Origin: an uncultured Sutterella sp.
GTDB taxonomy: Bacteria > Pseudomonadota > Gammaproteobacteria > Burkholderiales > Burkholderiaceae_F
NCBI GenBank assembly: GCA_900552915.1
Contig: USBS01000043.1
Coordinates: 1-13,982 of the forward strand
Length of the DNA: 13,982 nt
Reading direction: 5' to 3'
The notes below the pieces were generated by a model. It had not been told where the DNA came from and ran no database searches. It was given only the letters and a program-made list of their open reading frames with translations. The stretch's first letter is position 1. Each line of letters starts with the position of its first letter. This document shows, piece after piece, positions 7,077 through 12,907 of the stretch. The position numbers were made by a program, and so were the translations under genes.

Positions 7077-7868
7077 TTAGGGCATCGCTGCAACGCCGCC
7101 CGTGGGCATCCAGACGTGCGAGAGCCAGATCTCGCAGCAGATCACGGCTGCGATCGTGAAGAGGACGGTCGTAAGAACCGTGATGTCGAACGTGCCGAGG
7201 CTCTTTAAATCGCTTCGGATGGTGCGCTCGCGCACACCCATGCCTTTGAGTTCGGCCGCAACGCCCAACGTCTCGGAACTTTTCAGAGCTCGGAAAAGAA
7301 TCGGAGCCAGAATGAGGCGGGCAGACAGAATCGGGTGCAGCGTGATCATGGCCGGGCCCAGGGGCCAACCTTTGATGCGAAGCGTTTCCCAGACCTGCTT
7401 GATGTCGTTGGCAAAGGTCGGAATGAAGCGCAGCATCACGGCTGTCGGCAGAAAGATGCAAAACGGCAGACGCATGCGCTCAAGCGTCAAAAGCAGGTCT
7501 TCGACGCGTGTGGTCAGAGCAAGTGCCATCACCACGTTCATCATCGACAAACCGCGCAGGAATGGGATGAAAAGCGACTTGGCGCTCAAGCCTCCGAGGC
7601 CCGGGAACCACACCTGAAAGCCGAGCGCGCACAAGGCGGCTACGGCCATCATGACGGCCATAAGGCTGTACAAAATGGCTACGAGCCCCGGGCGCTTCAG
7701 TAAGAGCGCGTACATCAGCGTCACGGCAAAGATCACAAGCTGCGCCACCATTCCGGAAGAAGCGACCGTGAGAATGGCCGCGGCGGCCGTGACGGTGAGT
7801 TTCGTGCGGGCGTCAAGCTGCCGCAGAGGGCTTGACTGCGCCGCTCCCTTAGCGAACAAAGCCCGCAT
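7077..7868 (-). CDS. ECF transporter transmembrane T component (EcfT/CbiQ family)
   Basis: This 263-residue membrane protein has several hydrophobic helices and EcfT family landmarks: LDARTKL near residues 18-24 and the coupling region LPFCIFLPTAVMLRFIP followed by FANDIKQVWETLRIKG near 133-166. A later AAELKGMG stretch (about 216-223) stands where Ala-Arg-Gly type coupling motifs are found in other T components. It links the substrate-binding S component to the ATPases. Its ATG has AGGAG seven bases upstream and overlaps the end of the S-component gene by 20 bases, so translational coupling is likely. Assignment to EcfT is firm; the transported ligand cannot be read from it. Confidence 0.9.
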   Translation of the reverse strand: MRALFAKGAAQSSPLRQLDARTKLTVTAAAAILTVASSGMVAQLVIFAVTLMYALLLKRPGLVAILYSLMAVMMAVAALCALGFQVWFPGLGGLSAKSLFIPFLRGLSMMNVVMALALTTRVEDLLLTLERMRLPFCIFLPTAVMLRFIPTFANDIKQVWETLRIKGWPLGPAMITLHPILSARLILAPILFRALKSSETLGVAAELKGMGVRERTIRSDLKSLGTFDITVLTTVLFTIAAVICCEIWLSHVWMPTGGVAAMP

Positions 7869-8397
7869 GACGCAGCTCCTTTACGGTTTTGTTGCCGAAC
7901 CAAAGGCCTCCGAGCGAACCCAGATAGCCCACCAGAACAATGGGAACCACCATAGTCATCAGAGCCGGGCTTTCGCGCATGAATAGAAACGAAACGCCTA
8001 GCGACATGCCTTTGCTTACCAGGTCATACATGCCCACGCCCACCCAGGGAGCCCAGGGCTTGGCTGCACCCCCGGTAAGCCACACGACGAGTTCGCCCAA
8101 GAGCGCGCCCGCAAGCGCAGCCGGCAGCAACGTGAGGCTTCCGCCCATTAGGCAGACGCTCACGATCATGCTGATCACGGTAAAGAGAAGCAGCGTGCCG
8201 GGTTTGGGCACTTTGGTGAGCAGAACGATGATGAGCGTCGTGTAGACGAGGTTTTTGGCTACGAGCGACACCGGATTCATACCGCCGCCCGCCAGAGCGA
8301 TCAAAAGGCTTGAAAGTTTGGCTGCCGCGGCAAAGACGCCGATGAGCACGAGCTCTCGGGCCTGCCAGTGTCGTTTGCTTTGAAGTGCGTCAGTCAT
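7849..8397 (-). CDS. ECF transporter S component (MptD/Trep_Strep-like family)
   Basis: The 182-residue, highly hydrophobic protein has about five to six membrane helices and lies directly before EcfT and EcfA genes, the normal place of the substrate-binding S component. Its style (ARELVLIGVFAAAAKLSSLL at the start, GGMNPVSLVAKN near 38-49, GGSLTLLPAALAGALLGELV near 84-103) fits the MptD/Trep_Strep-like S-component family, whose ligands are mostly unassigned. ECF-type importers of heme have been described in some Firmicutes, which fits this locus. A large intercistronic hairpin separates it from the receptor gene. Family placement is from memory of pattern and moderate; S-component role is strong from context. 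Confidence 0.8.
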   Translation of the reverse strand: MTDALQSKRHWQARELVLIGVFAAAAKLSSLLIALAGGGMNPVSLVAKNLVYTTLIIVLLTKVPKPGTLLLFTVISMIVSVCLMGGSLTLLPAALAGALLGELVVWLTGGAAKPWAPWVGVGMYDLVSKGMSLGVSFLFMRESPALMTMVVPIVLVGYLGSLGGLWFGNKTVKELRHAGFVR

Positions 8398-8433
8398 AAC
8401 CGCCGAAGGTGAATTTCTTATTTAGGAAATCGG

Positions 8434-8472
8434 GCTCGGAAAGCTCTTCCTAAGAAGTAGGGCTTTCCGAGC
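8434..8472 (-). promoter_or_regulatory. Strong intercistronic hairpin between receptor and ECF genes
   Basis: GCTCGGAAAGC and GCTTTCCGAGC form a perfect 11-bp stem; the loop contains a further CTTC-CTAA-GAAG mini-hairpin. It lies in the 113-base spacer after the receptor stop. Only a short non-uniform T-rich stretch follows on the minus strand, so partial termination or 3'-end protection of the receptor message is more likely than full termination. Confidence 0.6.
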
Positions 8473-8510
8473 GGGTAGGGCAACGTCAAGCTGCCCGGGT
8501 GCAGACCAAG

Positions 8511-10583
8511 TTAGAAGCGGGCGCTCAACTTGGCTACGAAGTACCGACCGGGTTCGTAGATCGAAGTCTGTTCGCGATATCCCTGGTCGAAGATGTTGTA
8601 GAGACCGACGTCAAACGAGTACTCACGTTGCGGCCCGAAGCTCACGCCTGCAGTCAGGTTGAGCGTGGTGTAGCCGCCAAGGTGATACGTATTGTTCGGT
8701 TTGCGAGTAATCCTGCCGTCATAGTCTGTTTCTGTTTGCGATCGAGCAAACAGATCCGCTTTTAACCCAAGGCCGTCGTACATGCCGTTCCAACGCACGC
8801 CATAGCGCAGCATGAACTCGGGCGTGGCTGTGTCGTAGGTCGAGAAGCCGTCGCCGTTGTCAAATTGACGACGCATCCAAGTAGCAGTCAAGTACGGCTC
8901 AAAGCCGGTATCTGCGATGCGTACGGAAGCAGAAAGTTCGGCGCCAAAAGTGGTTGCTTCGGCAACGTTGTCGTACTGATCTCCGTTTAAATCTGCATTC
9001 CAAAGCGTAGCTATGTAATCATCTGCTTGAGTGTAAAAAACTACCAAATCGCTGGAGACATAACTTGAATTCCAACGAAGCCCAATTTCAAAATTATCTG
9101 ATGTTTCTGGTTTAAGATCAGGATTTGCGTACGTAATGGTGCCAGGACCTTGTCCCATTTGAGTATTTACATATAGTTCTTGAAGAATTGGGGATCTATA
9201 TCCCTGTGCATAACTTGCTCTAAGAGCGAAATTCTGAGTTGCTCTCCAAACGAGCCCCGCATTAAATATCAATTTTCCGTCAGACTGATTTTGATTGCTC
9301 CATTTTGGGTCTGCAACAGGTGTGCCTTGCTCCATTAGTGATAGAGAGTCCATGTCTGTTTTGACCCATGTGTATCGCGCTCCGTATGTGAGTGTTACAT
9401 CTGCAGGAAGTTGAGTTTCCATGCTGGCATATACGGCGTTGGTGAGTTGGTAGCCGTCGTATTCCGAATTGGCATATGGACTTTCCATTGATGGCATTGT
9501 TGTAGGTGCAATGGATGTATAGCTGTCTGCTTTTAACTTGTCATAAGAAAGCTCATAGCCTGCTATCAAGTAATTGCTTTCTCCGAGTTGCCAATCAGTT
9601 TGTATCTGAAATCCGTATTGATCTAATTTATTGTCGGCATAAGGATATATAAATAACGGCATAGCTCCCTGGCTTACCGTATTTTTCATATTTTTGTCGC
9701 CACGTTGATAAAAGGCGTCTACTCTTAGTCTGACTAAACTGTCAGATATGTTTTTTAATTCGCTAAATAGTCCAGTTTTAAATCTGGTCCATTCGGGAAC
9801 TTCAACTTTGAAGTTTGGAGATTCATAATCACCGGATCCAAATTCAAGGTCGTAATAATCCAAAGACGCGCCTACTGTTGAGTCCGGCGTGAAGTCATAA
9901 GACAGGAAGCCCGACATGGAACGTGCCGAGAAATACGTGTTCTCCATGTCGCCGACAGGCGTCTTCAGGTTGTCGTTGTCTTCAATCGATGCACTCAGGC
10001 GGTACTTCCAGCCATTGATGCCGCCAAACAGAGAAGCCGATGCGTTTTTGCCGGACGCCGACGAGTTGTAGCCCACGGACGCTTCGCCTTCGATCGGCTT
10101 GTTGCCGCCCTTCTTGGTGATGATGTTGATGGCGCCGCCGATGGCGTCAGAGCCGTACAGAACGGAAGCCGGTCCCTTGATCACTTCAATGCGTTCGATC
10201 ATGGATGGGTCGATGAGCATCGGAGCGCCCGACATTGACTTGTGCTCGGCAACTTTCTGACCGTCGATCATCACAAGTGTACGGAACGCATCTTCGCCGC
10301 GGATTTTCACGCGCTTCATGCCCTGACCGCCGTCGTTGTTGATGCGAACGCCGGGGATATCTTCAAGCAATTCACCGACGGTGCGCGCACCGGAACGGCG
10401 AATCTGTTCTTCCGTGATCACAGAAACCGACATGTTCACGTCCATAAGTTCCTGTTCCACACGGCTGGCCGTCACTTTGACCTGTTCCGTTTCAACTGCT
10501 TCCTGAGCAAAAGAAGGAAGCGCCATGCCCGAGAGAGCTGCCGCCACAGCCGCAGCCGTGAGCGTGGGTTTGAGGGACATCAT
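8511..10583 (-). CDS. TonB-dependent outer-membrane receptor, probable heme/iron-ligand uptake
   Basis: The product of about 690 residues begins with a signal peptide (cleavage likely at PSFA-QE), then a TonB-box-like TEQVKVTAS, a plug domain (about 45-160, with IPGVRINNDGG, VMIDGQKV and IERIEVIKGPASVLYGSDAIGG-type motifs) and a beta-barrel ending in the usual terminal Phe (KLSARF). I start at 10583 because AAAGGA lies eight bases before that ATG; an adjoining upstream TTG is less likely. It imports a ligand across the outer membrane using the TonB system of the same cluster. The barrel has YRSP near 462 and NPDLKPE near 487, resembling FRAP/NPNL of heme receptors, but no histidine lies between them. 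The central part of the gene is much more AT-rich than its ends. Confidence 0.93.
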   Translation of the reverse strand: MMSLKPTLTAAAVAAALSGMALPSFAQEAVETEQVKVTASRVEQELMDVNMSVSVITEEQIRRSGARTVGELLEDIPGVRINNDGGQGMKRVKIRGEDAFRTLVMIDGQKVAEHKSMSGAPMLIDPSMIERIEVIKGPASVLYGSDAIGGAINIITKKGGNKPIEGEASVGYNSSASGKNASASLFGGINGWKYRLSASIEDNDNLKTPVGDMENTYFSARSMSGFLSYDFTPDSTVGASLDYYDLEFGSGDYESPNFKVEVPEWTRFKTGLFSELKNISDSLVRLRVDAFYQRGDKNMKNTVSQGAMPLFIYPYADNKLDQYGFQIQTDWQLGESNYLIAGYELSYDKLKADSYTSIAPTTMPSMESPYANSEYDGYQLTNAVYASMETQLPADVTLTYGARYTWVKTDMDSLSLMEQGTPVADPKWSNQNQSDGKLIFNAGLVWRATQNFALRASYAQGYRSPILQELYVNTQMGQGPGTITYANPDLKPETSDNFEIGLRWNSSYVSSDLVVFYTQADDYIATLWNADLNGDQYDNVAEATTFGAELSASVRIADTGFEPYLTATWMRRQFDNGDGFSTYDTATPEFMLRYGVRWNGMYDGLGLKADLFARSQTETDYDGRITRKPNNTYHLGGYTTLNLTAGVSFGPQREYSFDVGLYNIFDQGYREQTSIYEPGRYFVAKLSARF
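8970..9870. other. AT-rich central segment of the receptor gene
   Basis: Hand counts of sampled 60-base lines give about 30-43% GC here against about 52-63% in the flanking parts of the same gene and its neighbours. The segment encodes roughly residues 240-540, i.e. most of the barrel and its surface loops, while signal peptide, plug and last strands keep the local composition. The edges are gradual to within about 50-100 bases. This looks like replacement of the ligand-facing part by recombination with a foreign allele. Confidence 0.7.
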
Positions 10584-10611
10584 CAATTAAATCCTTTGTT
10601 TGATAGTCAAG

Positions 10612-10641
10612 CTGCGGCGTTTTTTGTTTTGTGTGCCGCAG
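10612..10641 (-). promoter_or_regulatory. Intercistronic hairpin between hutW and the receptor gene
   Basis: CTGCGGC and GCCGCAG form a 7-bp GC-rich stem around an A-rich loop (minus-strand sense) in the 104-base gap. It sits 28 bases upstream of the receptor ATG, close to its ribosome-binding site. No T-run follows, so message stabilisation, processing or translational control is more likely than termination. Confidence 0.5.
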
Positions 10642-10687
10642 TCTCATTTCGTCCTGAAAGGGCGGGGTGAAAATTGAATTCTTAAGT

Positions 10688-12175
10688 TCAGGCGTGATGC
10701 GGTTTTTCACCGGAAAAGACCGCAGCATGTCCGTGCGGACGCTGTCCTGGTTGGGATGCGCCCAGGCGCATGCCCACCAAACCGATGAGGAGCTGCGCCA
10801 GCGTGACGTGCCAGAACTGACCTGCTACGGTCTGCACGAGCCAATCGCCGACACGGGTCAGGAGCCCGGCATCAACCCACTGGTTGATCACGTCTTCGGT
10901 CAGGCTCACGACCGGAACCCCGAACTCTTTTTCAATGCGAGCGAGATTGATGGCGCCGGACTCCATGTCGGAGCTGAGCGTTCGCATCAGGTGCCAGTTT
11001 TGACCGGGCTTCATGAGCATGCCAACGGGCTTTTGACCGGTTTCGAGAATCTTTTCCCACTCGGAGAGCTTGCGTTCCATCATGAAGCTGTTGCCGTTCA
11101 AGCGGCCGCCGGCGCCGCAGCCGAAGGCAAGACAGTCGCAGGCGCTTTTGCCGAGCGTGTTGTAGATGTTGCGCTCGCGCATGGTCTGTCCCCAGTGGTT
11201 GTTCGACAAGCGGCGCCACTGCGCGTTCGTAAAAAGTTCGACCGATATTGCAAACATATCGGCCTTCATGGCCGTGTCGGCGGCTGCGGGCAGTTTGCCG
11301 TTGGCGATGTATTTGGACAGAGGGGACCTTTCAAAGACGTTCAGCTGATAGCAGTCGACGCCGTCCAGAGACAGGCTTTGAGCGGTGCGGATGTCGTTTT
11401 CCCAGACTTCAAGCGACTGCCACGGAAAGCCGTAGATGAGGTCGATCACGACGGCTGCCTCGTCGTAGGAGCAAAGCTTCTCAAGGCGGCTGATGATGGC
11501 GTCGCGGCCGTCGACGCGCATGACGGACTGGCGCACGCGGTCGTCAAAGCTCTGAACGCCCAGAGAGAAGCGATTGGCGCCGCCTTCGATTGCCGCTTCC
11601 ATCTTGTCGTCGCCGAAATTGTGGATGCGGCCTTCGATCGTGATCTCGCAGTCGTTGGCAAGCGGCATGTTTTCACGCACTGCTTTGAGAACCGTTTTGA
11701 GATCTTCGGGTTCGAGCGCAGTAGGCGTACCGCCGCCAAAGTACACGGCATGCACCGGGTAGGACGTCATCGCGGCCTTGTCGCTCCAAAGCTCAATTTC
11801 TCGTACCAGGTCCTTGGCAAATTTGGCAGAGGCTTCCTTGCTGTAGGGGTTCTGATAGAACATGCAGTACAGGCAGCGTGTTTCGCAAAAGGGCACGTGC
11901 AGATAAGCAAGCGTTTTGCCGTTGCGGGGCTGATCGGCAAGTTCATCAATGTAGCGGCGCGCTTCTTCACCCATCATCGGCATGCCGCCGGGCCCCGAGT
12001 GGATCACGGCCTTGGCTTCAAAAGCGGCGTGCAGGGGATCGTCGGCATTGGCAAAGAAATTTTCCGCCAGACCGGTTTGCAGCTTGGCCATCATCATCTT
12101 GGCGCCGGCTTCAAACGTGCCGCCGGCAGCTTTCTGAGAGTTGCCCGCAGGCATCGGGTGAGAAGTAGGTTGCAT
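10688..12175 (-). CDS. hutW: Heme utilization radical SAM enzyme HutW/ChuW family
   Basis: The 495-residue protein has the radical SAM cluster motif CETRCLYC (Cys 97, 101, 104), the SAM-binding GGGTP at 147-151, and coproporphyrinogen-dehydrogenase-like TIM-barrel features (GVQSFDDRVRQ, DLIYGFPWQS). The C-terminal region with WRRLSNNHWG, CLAFGCGAGGRLNG and AGQFWHVTLAQ fits the HutW/ChuW branch and not HemN/HemW. ChuW opens heme without oxygen, using a SAM-derived radical and methyl transfer to give anaerobilin and free iron. It is first in the 12-gene cluster, with AGAGGA just upstream of its ATG, and is expressed from a promoter overlapping a Fur-like box. HutX and the flavodoxin-like gene downstream support the role. 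A HemW-like protein is the alternative but is less likely. Confidence 0.93.
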   Translation of the reverse strand: MQPTSHPMPAGNSQKAAGGTFEAGAKMMMAKLQTGLAENFFANADDPLHAAFEAKAVIHSGPGGMPMMGEEARRYIDELADQPRNGKTLAYLHVPFCETRCLYCMFYQNPYSKEASAKFAKDLVREIELWSDKAAMTSYPVHAVYFGGGTPTALEPEDLKTVLKAVRENMPLANDCEITIEGRIHNFGDDKMEAAIEGGANRFSLGVQSFDDRVRQSVMRVDGRDAIISRLEKLCSYDEAAVVIDLIYGFPWQSLEVWENDIRTAQSLSLDGVDCYQLNVFERSPLSKYIANGKLPAAADTAMKADMFAISVELFTNAQWRRLSNNHWGQTMRERNIYNTLGKSACDCLAFGCGAGGRLNGNSFMMERKLSEWEKILETGQKPVGMLMKPGQNWHLMRTLSSDMESGAINLARIEKEFGVPVVSLTEDVINQWVDAGLLTRVGDWLVQTVAGQFWHVTLAQLLIGLVGMRLGASQPGQRPHGHAAVFSGEKPHHA

Positions 12176-12205
12176 GAGTCCTCTCGCGCATAAATGCTTT
12201 TGTTT

Positions 12206-12253
12206 CGAGGCGTTCGCTGCAATCCGGACTCAAAGTCGGGCGCAGACGCCTCG
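12206..12253 (-). promoter_or_regulatory. Long structured hairpin in the hutW leader
   Basis: CGAGGCGT at 12206-12213 pairs perfectly with ACGCCTCG at 12246-12253; inside, CTGC pairs with GCAG, and CCGGACT pairs with AGTCGG with a single bulge around a three-base loop. The whole makes a three-tier hairpin that would start a few bases after the predicted transcript start and end about 30 bases before the hutW ATG. No terminator-like T-run follows. It may protect the transcript 5' end or act in leader control. Confidence 0.6.
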
Positions 12254-12266
12254 TTGAAGTGACGCG

Positions 12267-12295
12267 AGATTAACACAAATGGGAATCATTCTCAA
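12267..12295 (-). promoter_or_regulatory. Sigma70-like promoter of the hutW cluster
   Basis: On the minus strand TTGAGA (12290-12295) and TAATCT (12267-12272) are separated by exactly 17 bases, a good -35/-10 pair pointing at hutW. The predicted start of transcription is near 12260, giving a leader of about 85 bases. The Fur-like box covers the -35 and part of the spacer. Confidence 0.55.
12280..12294. promoter_or_regulatory. Fur-box-like palindrome
   Basis: TGGGAATCATTCTCA is a 7-1-7 inverted repeat matching the Fur consensus TGATAATNATTATCA at 11 of 14 informative positions, with A/T-rich flanks. It overlaps the hutW promoter and lies between hutW and the divergent regulator gene, so iron-loaded Fur would repress the heme cluster. 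The neighbouring DtxR-like regulator could instead bind here. Confidence 0.65.
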
Positions 12296-12331
12296 AATTA
12301 GAGCGAACAAACTTTCTGTTTTTGACACCGA

Positions 12332-12337
12332 TATAAT
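12332..12337 (+). promoter_or_regulatory. Possible -10 element for the DtxR-like regulator gene
   Basis: A perfect TATAAT lies 20 bases before the regulator ATG. The nearby TTGACA (12322-12327) is only four bases away and cannot be its -35; the properly spaced region has no good -35 match. This would leave a very short leader and no clear Shine-Dalgarno, so either the message is nearly leaderless or the real start differs. Confidence 0.35.
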
Positions 12338-12357
12338 CCGAAGAGATCAGCCTATCC

Positions 12358-12831
12358 ATGCCGAAAAAATCAATGACATCAAGCGATAAATCTCAGGACG
12401 CAGCCTTTCTGAAAAAAGGCGCAAGCGAGCTTTCGAACATTCAGGCCGACTACCTGGAGCTCATCTACGAGGAGTTTCTTGAAAGCGGTTCGGCGCGAGG
12501 CTGCACGATTGCACAGGCAGCCAATGTGACGCGTGCAACGGTCACGGCAGCTATGCGCTCCTTAAAGGCTCTCGGCTACATCCGCTACGAGCCGTACGGT
12601 CCGATTTCACTCACGGAAAAAGGCATAGAAGAGGCGATGCGCCTTCGTGAGCGTCGTCTGGCGCTGGAAGCTTTCTTCAAGGATATATTCGGCACGGATC
12701 CGGCCGTTGCCCGCAAGCTTGCCGACATGAATAAGCACGGTGCGCCCGACAAGATGGTTCGATCATTGAAGCGGCTTACGGCATTCATCAACGCGCATCA
12801 AGACGAATGGCAGGCGTGGCCGAGTCGGTAG
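12358..12831 (+). CDS. DtxR/MntR-like transcriptional regulator with altered metal site
   Basis: The 157-residue protein has the N-terminal DtxR/MntR winged helix: IQADYLELIYEEFLESG (28-44), recognition helix region TIAQAANVTRATVTAAMRSLKALGYI (50-75), the wing RYEPYGPISLTEKG (76-89), then a dimerisation helix RLALEAFFKDIFG. Aligned with MntR, the ligands Asp8 and Glu11 appear as Asp31 and Glu34 and His103 as His127, but His77 aligns with Arg100 and Glu102 with Lys126. Thus only part of the metal site remains. There is no SH3-like third domain. It is divergent from hutW and 76 bases upstream of the AcrVA2-like gene, so it probably regulates the heme cluster, itself, or its neighbour. The second in-frame ATG at 12373 is an alternative start. 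Confidence 0.82.
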   Translation: MPKKSMTSSDKSQDAAFLKKGASELSNIQADYLELIYEEFLESGSARGCTIAQAANVTRATVTAAMRSLKALGYIRYEPYGPISLTEKGIEEAMRLRERRLALEAFFKDIFGTDPAVARKLADMNKHGAPDKMVRSLKRLTAFINAHQDEWQAWPSR

Positions 12832-12842
12832 GACGGACAAAA

Positions 12843-12864
12843 GCGCGCAGAAAAGAAAGCGCGC
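12843..12864 (+). other. GCGCGC inverted pair between regulator and AcrVA2-like gene
   Basis: Two GCGCGC blocks separated by ten purine-rich bases can form a 6-bp hairpin in the 76-base spacer. No T-run follows, so I do not call it a terminator; it may modulate read-through from the regulator gene. Confidence 0.35.
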
Positions 12865-12907
12865 CTGTAGACTCAAACCTCCGACGACAGAAAGAAAGGA
12901 AAAACCG

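Noticed and set aside
10667..12193. Long plus-strand open frame of 508 codons
   Set aside because: Antisense shadow of hutW, whose radical SAM motifs are clear; the shadow is rich in Ala, His, Arg and Val and has no family pattern.
12322..12337. TTGACA followed closely by TATAAT as one promoter
   Set aside because: The two hexamers are separated by only four bases, far from the 16-18 needed, so they cannot act together.
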